Assembly: GCA_019683665.1 (NCBI GenBank)
Contig: JADGIB010000221.1
Span: 1 to 6,195 of the forward strand
Reading direction: 5' to 3'
DNA length: 6,195 nt
DNA from: Solirubrobacteraceae bacterium
GTDB lineage: Bacteria; Actinomycetota; Thermoleophilia; Solirubrobacterales; Solirubrobacteraceae
In this document: positions 1 through 6,127 of the stretch, piece by piece
Layout: each line of letters starts with the position of its first letter
How positions within the stretch are numbered: the stretch's first letter is position 1
Position numbers and translations under genes: made by a program
The notes under the pieces: model-generated
Seen by the model: the letters and a program-made list of their open reading frames with translations, nothing else
What the model was told of the DNA's origin: nothing
Database searches by the model: none

Positions 1-4
1 TTTT

Positions 5-34
5 TTTATATGTGCCTGGTGGTCACCTTGTATT
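5..34 (+). promoter_or_regulatory. Possible sigma70-like promoter for the operon
   Basis: This is the only AT-rich patch in the window. TTTATA at 5-10 (4 of 6 to TTGACA) and TGTATT at 29-34 (4 of 6 to TATAAT) are separated by 18 bases, which would place a transcription start near base 41 and give a leader of about 165 nt before the first gene. Both hexamers are weak matches. The T-run at 1-7 could instead be the tail of a terminator whose stem lies outside the window. This is inference from position and composition only. Confidence 0.25.
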
Positions 35-36
35 CG

Positions 37-54
37 ACCTGTCTGATGCCAGGT
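37..54. promoter_or_regulatory. Short inverted repeat, candidate operator
   Basis: ACCTG at 37-41 and CAGGT at 50-54 are perfect inverted arms with 8 bases between them. The 18-bp span is a plausible size for a dimeric repressor or activator site, and it would sit at the start of transcription if the weak upstream promoter is real. Five-base arms can arise by chance in GC-rich DNA, and no second copy was noticed before the regulator gene, so the link to the AraC protein encoded here is unproven. Confidence 0.2.
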
Positions 55-61
55 GCCACAC

Positions 62-116
62 GTCCCCCGGAACCCGCCCGGATCGGGGACCGAACCCGCA
101 CGGCGAGGGGTCCCCG
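62..116 (+). other. GC-rich leader with alternative hairpins
   Basis: CGGGGACC at 84-91 pairs perfectly with GGTCCCCG at 109-116, an 8-bp stem with a 17-nt loop. The same GGGGAC (85-90) can instead pair with GTCCCC at 62-67, so the two structures exclude each other. No short leader peptide rich in one amino acid and no recognised riboswitch core was seen. The rest of the stretch up to base 190 holds nothing recognisable. The pairing is visible in the sequence; any regulatory role is inference. Confidence 0.25.
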
Positions 117-190
117 CGCGCTGACAGGCAAGAACTCCCGCACTCGTGGACCTGCCCGACCGGCCGAGGCGGGGTTCACTTCCGGCACAT

Positions 191-200
191 GAGGAGAGGG
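191..200 (+). promoter_or_regulatory. Shine-Dalgarno of the MDR alcohol dehydrogenase
   Basis: GAGGAGAGGG lies five bases before GTG 206 and decides the start of the first gene. The longer reading frame beginning at GTG 146 has no such site, and its codons just before 206 often end in A or T, unlike the coding sequence after 206. Confidence 0.7.
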
Positions 201-205
201 TCGCT

Positions 206-1231
206 GTGCTGGCCGCGGTGACGCAGGGCAAGGAGCGCGTCGCGCTCGTCGACGTGCCCGAGCCTCCCCAGCCCGGCCCCGGGGAGGTCCTCCTGCGCCC
301 CGAGGCGGTCGGGATCTGCGGCTCGGACCTGCACCTCGTCGCCGGCGAGCTGGCGGTCGTCGGGAACGCGACGTTCCCGCGGGTGCAGGGCCACGAGCTG
401 TCGGCCACGATCGAGGCGGTCGGGGTCGGCTGCCGCCCGGAGCTGGAGCCCGGCCAGCGGGTCGCGCTGTGGCCGCTGCGCCCGTGCGGCGAGTGCTACC
501 CGTGCCGGATCGGGCGCCCGAACGTGTGCGCGAACTTCTCGCTGTACGGCGTCCACGTCGACGGCGGGCTGCAGGAGCGGCTGGTCGTCCCGCAGCGCCA
601 CGTCTTCCCGGTCGACGTGGACCGCCCGGCGGTCGCGGCGCTCGTCGAGCCGACGTCGATCGCGATGCGCGCGGTGAACCGGGCCCGGATCGAGTCGGGC
701 GAGCCGGTCGTCGTGTTCGGCGCCGGGCCGATCGGCCAGGTGTGCACGCTCGCCGCCCTGGACCGCGGCGCCCGGGTGCTCGTCGTCGACCTCGTCACCG
801 AGCGCCTCGAGCGCAGCCGCGCGTTCGGGGCCGACGTGCTGACGTGGACCGACCGCGGGAGCGTCGTCGCGGCGGCGACGGAGTGGGCCGGCGGCGACGT
901 GCCGGTCAGCCTCGACTGCAGCGGGGCGGCGGACGCCGTGCTGGCCGGGATCGAGATGGCGAGCCGGGCGGGGCGGGTCGTCCTCGTCGGCATGTCCGGC
1001 GCCGCGGTGCCGGCGCCGGTGGTGACGTTCGTGGCCAAGGAGCTGGACGTCCTCGGCGTGAGCGTCTGCCAGGCCGACGAGTTCGCGCAGGCGGTCTCCC
1101 TCGTCGAGCGCTACCAGGACGCGATGGCCGCGCTCATCAGCCACGAGTTTCCCTTCGAACGGACGGCCGATGCGCTGGCGTTCGCGATGGAGCACCCCAC
1201 GGAGGTGATGAAGGTTGTCATCAACCTATGA
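206..1231 (+). CDS. Zinc-dependent MDR alcohol dehydrogenase (sorbitol/threonine dehydrogenase-like)
   Basis: NAD-dependent medium-chain dehydrogenase of 341 aa, a normal length for the family, expected to oxidise a secondary or primary alcohol in the cytoplasm. An N-terminal GroES-like domain carries catalytic-zinc ligands C38 (in CGSD), H63-E64 (GHE) and probably E148 (in VEPTS). The structural-zinc cysteines are C94, C97, C100 and C108. The Rossmann fold shows GAGPIG at 172-177, and D195 ends the second strand (VVD), which favours NAD over NADP. The C-terminus reads KVVIN, typical of the group. Start GTG 206 was chosen for its Shine-Dalgarno and for the abrupt change to G/C-ending codons there; GTG 146 is the longer alternative. 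It is the first gene of the probable operon, and the next gene starts inside its last codons. The substrate is unknown; polyol, sugar acid, amino alcohol and simple alcohol dehydrogenases all share this architecture. Confidence 0.9.
   Translation: MLAAVTQGKERVALVDVPEPPQPGPGEVLLRPEAVGICGSDLHLVAGELAVVGNATFPRVQGHELSATIEAVGVGCRPELEPGQRVALWPLRPCGECYPCRIGRPNVCANFSLYGVHVDGGLQERLVVPQRHVFPVDVDRPAVAALVEPTSIAMRAVNRARIESGEPVVVFGAGPIGQVCTLAALDRGARVLVVDLVTERLERSRAFGADVLTWTDRGSVVAAATEWAGGDVPVSLDCSGAADAVLAGIEMASRAGRVVLVGMSGAAVPAPVVTFVAKELDVLGVSVCQADEFAQAVSLVERYQDAMAALISHEFPFERTADALAFAMEHPTEVMKVVINL
1201..1208 (+). promoter_or_regulatory. Near-perfect Shine-Dalgarno for the GMC gene inside the preceding gene
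   Basis: GGAGGTGA, continuing as GGAGGTGAT, matches the complement of the 16S 3' end almost fully. It stands six bases before TTG 1215 and lies within the last codons of the alcohol dehydrogenase. It fixes the TTG as the start and suggests translational coupling of the two genes. Confidence 0.75.
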
Positions 1232-2795
1232 CTACGTGATCGTCGGCGCGGGGTCGGCCGGCTGCGTGCTGGCCGCGCGCCTGACGGAGGACCCGGACGT
1301 CCGCGTCGCGCTCATCGAGGCGGGCGGCTCGCAGGACTTCCCCGAGGTCGCCATGCCGATGGCGTTCCCGCTGCTGTTCAAGAGCGCCGCCGACTGGGAC
1401 CTCTACGGCGAGCCGGAGCCGGGCCTCGGCGGGCGCCGCCTCTACCTCCCGCGCGGGAAGCTCCTCGGCGGCTGCGGCTCGATCAACGCGATGATCTACC
1501 TGCGCGGCAACCGCGCCGACTACGACGAGTGGGCCGCCCAGGGCGCGACCGGCTGGTCGTACGACGAGGTGCTGCCGTACTTCAAACGCTCCGAGGACAA
1601 CGAGCGCGGCGAGAGCCAGTTCCACGGCGTCGGCGGGCCGCTGAAGGTGAGCGAGAGCCGCTCGAACAACGAGCTCGTCGACGTGATGATCCAGGCGACG
1701 ATCAACGCCGGGCACGAGCACAACCCCGACCTCAACGGGGCGCGCCAGGAGGGCGTCGGGCGCTTCCAGGTCACCCAGCGCGACGGCCGCCGCGAGTCGA
1801 CGTACACGGCGTTCCTGAAGCCGGCGCTCGGCCGCCCGAACCTCGAGGTCATCACGCACGGCTTCGTCACGAAGGTCCTGTTCGAGGGCGACCGCGCCGT
1901 CGGCGTCGAGGTCGTCGAGGATCGCGTGCCGCGCGAGATCCGCGTCGAGCGCGAGGTGATCCTGTCGGCGGGCGCCTACCAGTCGCCCGTCCTGCTCATG
2001 CACTCGGGGATCGGCCCGGCCGACGACCTGCGGGCGATGGGCCTGGGGGTGCGCGAGGACCTGCCGGTCGGAGAGAACCTGCAGGACCACCTCATGTGCA
2101 ACCTGAACCTCGTCACCGACGGGGGCTCGCTGTTCGACGCCTTCACGCCGGAGAACCTGGCGCTCTTCGAGGAGGGCCGCGGCCCGCTGACGTCGAACCT
2201 GCCGGAGGCGGGCGCCTTCTTCCGCACCCGCCCGGGCCTCGACGCGCCCGACATCGAGTTCCACTACTCGCCGAGCCTGCTCTACGACGAGGGCCTCGTC
2301 CCGCCGCACGACCACGGCGTCTGCTACGGGCCGGTCCTCATCAAGCCGGAGGCGCGCGGCAAGGTGTTCCTGCGCTCGCCGCTGCCGGACGCCAAGCCGC
2401 GGATCCTCCACAACTACCTGACGACCGAGAACGACCGCCGATCGTTCATCGACGGGCTGCGGATCGCCATGGAGATCGCCGAGCAGGAGCCGCTGAAGTC
2501 GCGGGTGCGCGAGGCGTTCCGGGCGCCGGCGTCGGACTCCGACGAGGACATCCTCGCCTACATCCGCGCGAACGCCCACACCGTCTACCACCCGACGTCG
2601 ACGTGCGCGATCGGGCAGGTCGTCGACCCGGAGCTGCGGGTCTACGGGACGGAGGGCCTGCGGGTCGTCGACGCGTCCGTGATGCCGTCGATCACGCGCG
2701 CGAACACGCACGCCCCGACGATCATGATCGCCGAGAAGGGCGCCGACCTGATCGAGGGGCGCCGGCCGGCGGGGACCGCCACGGCCGTGGCCTGA
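1215..2795 (+). CDS. GMC-family FAD-dependent oxidoreductase (choline/alcohol dehydrogenase-like)
   Basis: Flavoprotein of 526 aa that oxidises a primary or secondary alcohol, passing electrons either to oxygen or to an acceptor; the sequence does not say which. The FAD-binding GAGSAG is at 11-16 and E35 would hold the adenosine ribose. GMC signature 1 occupies about 81-98 (GKLLGGCGSINAMIYLRG) and signature 2 is at 253-267 (GAYQSP then HSGIG). The catalytic histidine is H459 in YHPTSTC, and H499 in NTHAPT is the second active-site residue, an Asn in choline oxidase-type members. The C-terminus has the usual IMIAEKGADLI. No signal peptide or membrane segment is seen, so it is probably cytoplasmic. 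The start is TTG 1215, since YDYVIVGAG normally lies within the first ten residues and the Shine-Dalgarno is ideal. It overlaps the preceding gene by 17 bases and lies 24 bases before the aldehyde dehydrogenase, the likely next step. The gene is intact; the substrate is unknown. Confidence 0.93.
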   Translation: MSSTYDYVIVGAGSAGCVLAARLTEDPDVRVALIEAGGSQDFPEVAMPMAFPLLFKSAADWDLYGEPEPGLGGRRLYLPRGKLLGGCGSINAMIYLRGNRADYDEWAAQGATGWSYDEVLPYFKRSEDNERGESQFHGVGGPLKVSESRSNNELVDVMIQATINAGHEHNPDLNGARQEGVGRFQVTQRDGRRESTYTAFLKPALGRPNLEVITHGFVTKVLFEGDRAVGVEVVEDRVPREIRVEREVILSAGAYQSPVLLMHSGIGPADDLRAMGLGVREDLPVGENLQDHLMCNLNLVTDGGSLFDAFTPENLALFEEGRGPLTSNLPEAGAFFRTRPGLDAPDIEFHYSPSLLYDEGLVPPHDHGVCYGPVLIKPEARGKVFLRSPLPDAKPRILHNYLTTENDRRSFIDGLRIAMEIAEQEPLKSRVREAFRAPASDSDEDILAYIRANAHTVYHPTSTCAIGQVVDPELRVYGTEGLRVVDASVMPSITRANTHAPTIMIAEKGADLIEGRRPAGTATAVA

Positions 2796-2800
2796 GACGC

Positions 2801-2810
2801 AGGAGGAGGG
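2801..2810 (+). promoter_or_regulatory. Shine-Dalgarno of the aldehyde dehydrogenase
   Basis: AGGAGGAGGG sits in the 24-base gap after the GMC stop, with its last G nine bases before ATG 2820. The gap is too short and GC-rich for an evident promoter, so the two genes are read together. Confidence 0.65.
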
Positions 2811-2819
2811 AACCGAAGC

Positions 2820-4310
2820 ATGAGCACCACCGAGCAGCCGCCCGTCGAGCAGGCCGGCGGCCTCCTCGACGGCTTCGACTGGACGGGGAAGATCTACACG
2901 GACGGCTGGGTCGACGCGCCCGTCACGATCGACACGTACGAGCCGGCCACCGGCGAGCTGCTCGGCTCGGCCGGGGCGGCCGACGCCGAGACGATCGCGC
3001 GCGCGTCGGAGCTGGCGGCGAAGGTCCAGCCGGAGTGGGCGTCGACGCTCATGACCGAGCGGATCGCGATCCTCGAGCGGGTCGCGGACGGCCTGCGCCG
3101 CCACCACGACGAGATCCTGCAGTGGATGATCCGCGAGTCGGGCTGCATCCCGCCGAAGGGCAGCCACGAGATCGGGGCGTCGATCGGCCAGATCCAGCTC
3201 GCCAACAGCCTCATCAACGCGACGCTCGGCCACGTGCTGCCGTCGATCACGCCGGGCCGCACGTCGACGGCGATGCGCGTGCCGATCGGCGTCGTCGGCG
3301 TCATCTGCCCGTGGAACTTCCCGGTCGTGCTGGCGATGCGGTCGCTGGCGCCGGCGCTCGTGCTCGGCAACACGGTCATCCTGAAGTCCGACCCGAACAC
3401 GCCGGTCTGCGGCGGCGTGCTCCTCGCGCGGCTGTTCGAGGAGGCGGGGCTGCCGAAGGGCGTCCTGCAGGTCGTCTGCGGCGACGCGGACACCGGCCAG
3501 GCGATGTGCGAGGACCCGCGCATCCGGATGATCTCGTTCACCGGCTCGACCGCGGCCGGGCGCAAGGTCGGCGAGACGTGCGGGCGGACGCTGAAGCGCG
3601 TCGTGCTCGAGCTCGGCGGCAACAGCCCGCTCATCGTGCTCGACGACGCCGACATCGACGTCGCCTCGTCGGCGGGCGCGTGGGGCTCGTTCGGCCACCA
3701 GGGGCAGATCTGCCTGGCCACGAGCCGCCACATCGTGCACGAGAACGTCATCGAGGCCTACCTCGAGGCGCTCGTCGAGCGGGCCAAGCGCCTGCCGGTC
3801 GGCAACCCGGCCACCGACGAGGTCGCGCTCGGGCCGCTCATCAACAGCCGCCAGGTGCAGCGCGTCCAGCGGATCGTCGACGAGTCGATCGCCCAGGGCG
3901 CCGCGGCGCTGACCGGCGGCAAGCCGGACGGGCCGTTCTTCCCGGCCACCGTCCTCGCCGACGTGTCGCCGACGATGCCGGCGTTCGCCGAGGAGATCTT
4001 CGGCCCGGTCGCGCCGGTCGTCCCGTTCCGCACCGACGAGGAGGCGATCGCGCTCGCCAACGACACCGAGTACGGGCTCACCGCCGCGGTGCAGGGGTCG
4101 GTCGAGCGCGCGCAGGCGATCGCCGACCGCCTCCACGCCGGCATGGTCCACGTGAACGACACGACGGTGAACGAGGAGCCCCCGGCGCCGTTCGGCGGCT
4201 TCGGCGCGTCCGGCAACGGCGGGCACTTCGGCGGCGTCACGCAGCTCGAGCAGTGGACCGAGTGGCAGTGGCGCACGTCGCGGGCGAAGGGCGAACCGTT
4301 CCCCTTCTAG
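2820..4310 (+). CDS. NAD(P)-dependent aldehyde dehydrogenase, benzaldehyde/vanillin dehydrogenase-like
   Basis: Aldehyde dehydrogenase of 496 aa, full length for the superfamily, oxidising an aldehyde to a carboxylic acid in the cytoplasm. Visible landmarks are N166 in PWNFP (oxyanion hole), K189 in ILKSDPNTP (cofactor binding), FTGS at 240-243, general base E264 in LELGGNS, catalytic nucleophile C298 in GQICLA, and E392 in EEIFGPV. The E264-C298 spacing of 34 is the family standard. The K-x-D-P-x-T-P pattern and the C-terminal block (NDTTVNEE, PFGGFGASGNGG, then TEWQW and a final PFPF) resemble, from memory, the benzaldehyde/vanillin dehydrogenase subgroup; this favours an aromatic or bulky hydrophobic aldehyde but is not proof. 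It follows the GMC gene by 24 bases and would take its aldehyde product, or that of the MDR enzyme, to the acid. The gene is intact, with no unusual codon use. Confidence 0.93.
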   Translation: MSTTEQPPVEQAGGLLDGFDWTGKIYTDGWVDAPVTIDTYEPATGELLGSAGAADAETIARASELAAKVQPEWASTLMTERIAILERVADGLRRHHDEILQWMIRESGCIPPKGSHEIGASIGQIQLANSLINATLGHVLPSITPGRTSTAMRVPIGVVGVICPWNFPVVLAMRSLAPALVLGNTVILKSDPNTPVCGGVLLARLFEEAGLPKGVLQVVCGDADTGQAMCEDPRIRMISFTGSTAAGRKVGETCGRTLKRVVLELGGNSPLIVLDDADIDVASSAGAWGSFGHQGQICLATSRHIVHENVIEAYLEALVERAKRLPVGNPATDEVALGPLINSRQVQRVQRIVDESIAQGAAALTGGKPDGPFFPATVLADVSPTMPAFAEEIFGPVAPVVPFRTDEEAIALANDTEYGLTAAVQGSVERAQAIADRLHAGMVHVNDTTVNEEPPAPFGGFGASGNGGHFGGVTQLEQWTEWQWRTSRAKGEPFPF

Positions 4311-4322
4311 GCCGGATGCAAG

Positions 4323-4328
4323 TAGGAT
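4323..4328 (+). promoter_or_regulatory. Possible internal -10 element before the regulator
   Basis: TAGGAT in the 62-base gap between the aldehyde dehydrogenase stop and CTG 4373 resembles the actinobacterial -10 (TAGRRT). A -35 at the usual distance is poor: TTCCCC at 4299-4304, still inside the preceding gene. If used, transcription would begin near 4335, downstream of ATG 4316 and upstream of CTG 4373, giving the regulator and the SDR their own message. The support is weak. Confidence 0.25.
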
Positions 4329-4354
4329 CTGGCACGAAGTCCGGGCCTCGGAGC

Positions 4355-4366
4355 GGAGGAGAGAGG
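4355..4366 (+). promoter_or_regulatory. Shine-Dalgarno region of the AraC regulator
   Basis: GGAGGAGAGAGG is purine-rich and ends six bases before CTG 4373, the normal spacing. No ATG, GTG or TTG in the regulator's frame lies at a suitable distance. The GTG at 4366 is in another frame and meets a TGA five codons later. Confidence 0.55.
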
Positions 4367-4372
4367 TGGGCT

Positions 4373-5371
4373 CTGACGACTGAGACGACGACCGACGGGC
4401 GCTCGCAGGCGCCCGAGCACTGGCACGTCCGCGGCGTGCCCTCGGAGACGGGGCTCGAGCAGTGGGCCGACATCCTGTCGATCACCCACCTCGGGTTCGA
4501 GGTCGAGGCGACGCCGCGCACGCCGGAGACGTTCCGCGGGTCGGTGACCCGCCGGCGGCTCGGCGACCTGATGCTCGTCGACTGCACGTCCTCGCCGTGG
4601 CTGGGGCGGCGCAGCGCCGAGATCATCGAGCGGGAGCCGGCCCCGGTGATCGGGTTCCAGTTCCTGCGGCGCGGGGTCGAGCTGGTCCGCGACCGCGGCA
4701 GCGAGATCCAGCTCTCGGCGGGCGATGTCATCGTCTGGAACGGCTGGCAGCCGGTCGACGTCGAGGTCGTCGAGCCCTTCTCGAAGCGCACGCTGATCTT
4801 CCCCAGCGAGCGGGTGATGTCGGTCTGCCCGCGGCTGGAGGAGGCGAAGGTCATGCCGCCGGTCGAGCAGGGGCCGGCGGCGCGGCTGCTCGTGCGCTAC
4901 CTCGACGCGCTCGCGCTCGAGCTGCCCGGGATGGAAGAGACGGCCGCGACGGCGGCCGCCGACGCCGCCCTGGAGCTCCTGCGCGCCGCGGTCGAGCCGA
5001 GCGTCCCGACGACGCGGACCGCGCGCCGCTCGGCGCTGCGGGCCGAGGTGCGCCGCTACATCCGCGCGCACCTGCAGGACGCGAAGCTCGGGCCGGAGAC
5101 GATCGCCAAGGCGCACAACATCTCGGTGCGCACGCTCCACGGGCTGTTCGAGGACAGCGACGAGTCGGTCGCCGGCCTCGTCCGCCGCGAGCGGCTGAAC
5201 CGCTGCCTGGAGGACCTGCGCCGCCCGACCGGCGGCTCGGTCACGGAGATCGCGTTCCGGTGGGGCTTCCGCGACGCCGCGCACTTCGCGCGGGTGTTCA
5301 AGCGCGAGTTCGACCTGACCCCGAGCGAGGTGCGCCAGCAGGCGCTGGAGGAGGCCGGATGCCCGGCCTGA
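4373..5371 (+). CDS. AraC/XylS-family transcriptional regulator
   Basis: From CTG 4373 the protein is 332 aa, typical of AraC regulators with an N-terminal sensor. Residues about 30-190 look like the AraC-binding-like (cupin-type) ligand and dimer domain. Residues about 222-325 are the DNA-binding domain with two helix-turn-helix motifs: ETIAKAHNISVRTLHGLFED around 242-261 and VTEIAFRWGFRD around 290-301, followed by the family signature to LTPSEVR at 315-321. The start is uncertain. The longest frame opens at ATG 4316 (351 aa), but 8 of its first 19 codons end in A or T, against about 1 in the next 20. CTG 4373 has a well-placed Shine-Dalgarno and gives a natural-looking N-terminus (MTTETTTDG). 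GTG 4436 is a later alternative without a ribosome site. The gene lies between enzyme genes and overlaps the next by 13 bases, so it probably controls this cassette in response to a substrate or intermediate. Confidence 0.88.
   Translation: MTTETTTDGRSQAPEHWHVRGVPSETGLEQWADILSITHLGFEVEATPRTPETFRGSVTRRRLGDLMLVDCTSSPWLGRRSAEIIEREPAPVIGFQFLRRGVELVRDRGSEIQLSAGDVIVWNGWQPVDVEVVEPFSKRTLIFPSERVMSVCPRLEEAKVMPPVEQGPAARLLVRYLDALALELPGMEETAATAAADAALELLRAAVEPSVPTTRTARRSALRAEVRRYIRAHLQDAKLGPETIAKAHNISVRTLHGLFEDSDESVAGLVRRERLNRCLEDLRRPTGGSVTEIAFRWGFRDAAHFARVFKREFDLTPSEVRQQALEEAGCPA
5347..5354 (+). promoter_or_regulatory. Shine-Dalgarno of the SDR gene inside the regulator
   Basis: GGAGGAGG lies in the last codons of the regulator and ends four bases before ATG 5359 (seven if the first GGAGG is counted). 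It favours ATG 5359 over the in-frame ATG at 5371, which has no site at a normal distance. Confidence 0.6.
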
Positions 5372-6126
5372 TGGACGGGCGGGCCGGCCTCGTCACCGGG
5401 GCGGCCCACGGCATCGGGCGGGCCTGCGCGATCCGCTTCGGCCAGGAGGGGGCGAAGGTCGTCGTCTCCGACCTCGAGTCGGCCCGTGAGGCGGCCGAGG
5501 AGACGGTGGCGGCGATCCGCGACGCGGGCGGGGAGGCGACGTTCTTCCCGTGCGACGTGTCGCGGTCCGCCGACCAGGAGGCGCTCGTCGCCCACGTCGT
5601 CGAGCGCTACGGCCGGATCGACTTCGCCCACAACAACGCGGGCATCGGCGTCCACGCGCCGCTGGCCGAGACGTCCGACGAGGACTTCGACCGCGTCATC
5701 GCGGTCAACCTCCGCGGGACGTTCCTGGGGATGAAGCACCAGATCCGGGCGATGCTGCGCAACCCGGGGCCCAACCGGGGCGCGATCGTGAACACGTCGT
5801 CGAACGCGGGGCTGCGCGGCGTGCACATGATCGGCGCCTACGCGGCGAGCAAGCACGGCGTCAACGGCCTGACGAAGAACGCCGCGATCGAGTACGCCGA
5901 GCAGGGCATCCGCGTCAACGCGGTCTGCCCGGCCGCGATCATGACCCGCCTGATGTCGGACCTGCCGGAGGACCGCCAGGCCGAGATCATGGCCCCGCAG
6001 GCGCTCAAGCGCCCGGGCGACCCGATGGAGGTCGCCGCCGCCGTCGTCTGGCTGTGCTCGGACGAGGCCTCGTTCGTCACAGGCCTCCCGATGCCGGTCG
6101 ACGCCGGCTCCGTCGCGGGCTGGTAG
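5359..6126 (+). CDS. Classical short-chain dehydrogenase/reductase (SDR)
   Basis: NAD(P)(H)-dependent oxidoreductase of 255 aa, the usual length for classical SDRs, interconverting a hydroxyl and a carbonyl group in the cytoplasm. The cofactor motif TGAAHGIG is at 13-20, and D38 at the end of the second strand favours NAD(H). CDVS at 65-68 contacts the adenine ring and NNAG is at 92-95. The catalytic tetrad is complete: N117, S148, Y161 and K165 (YAASK), with the standard 13-residue Ser-Tyr spacing. The C-terminal end reads VTGLPMPVDAG, as in most family members. The start ATG 5359 overlaps the regulator by 13 bases, and the in-frame ATG at 5371 is an alternative giving a protein four residues shorter. 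Its place behind the regulator suggests shared expression and a role in the same pathway, for instance oxidation of a secondary alcohol or reduction of a ketone. The substrate cannot be deduced; many such proteins are mislabelled as 3-oxoacyl-ACP reductase. Confidence 0.92.
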   Translation: MPGLMDGRAGLVTGAAHGIGRACAIRFGQEGAKVVVSDLESAREAAEETVAAIRDAGGEATFFPCDVSRSADQEALVAHVVERYGRIDFAHNNAGIGVHAPLAETSDEDFDRVIAVNLRGTFLGMKHQIRAMLRNPGPNRGAIVNTSSNAGLRGVHMIGAYAASKHGVNGLTKNAAIEYAEQGIRVNAVCPAAIMTRLMSDLPEDRQAEIMAPQALKRPGDPMEVAAAVVWLCSDEASFVTGLPMPVDAGSVAGW

Positions 6127-6127
6127 G

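Noticed and set aside
1..7. T-run as an intrinsic terminator of an upstream gene
   Set aside because: The stem that would be needed lies outside the window, so it cannot be supported.
146..205. Longer N-terminus for the alcohol dehydrogenase from GTG 146
   Set aside because: It has no ribosome site, codons just before 206 often end in A/T, and the family normally starts close to the first beta strand, as it does from GTG 206.
176..1195. Minus-strand open frame opposite the alcohol dehydrogenase
   Set aside because: It is a shadow of the plus-strand gene, rich in Arg, Asp and His, without recognisable domains.
1221..4226. Minus-strand open frame of about 1001 codons opposite the GMC and ALDH genes
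   Set aside because: Its translation is low-complexity, rich in Arg, Ala, Asp, Val and His, with no motif. In very GC-rich DNA stop codons are scarce in all frames, and the plus strand here holds two enzymes with complete active sites.
1529..4372. Upstream part of a 1280-codon plus-strand frame that runs on into the AraC regulator
   Set aside because: The frame stays open by GC bias alone. Its product is Arg/Ala/Pro-rich until the regulator begins, and it overlaps two well-supported genes in another frame, so it is not a fusion protein.
4316..4372. N-terminal extension of the AraC regulator from ATG 4316
   Set aside because: The codon endings look non-coding and there is no good Shine-Dalgarno. 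It is kept only as an alternative start.
4462..5358. N-terminal extension of the SDR frame across the regulator gene
   Set aside because: The extension is low-complexity and lies over the AraC gene. SDR homology starts at ATG 5359, which has a Shine-Dalgarno.
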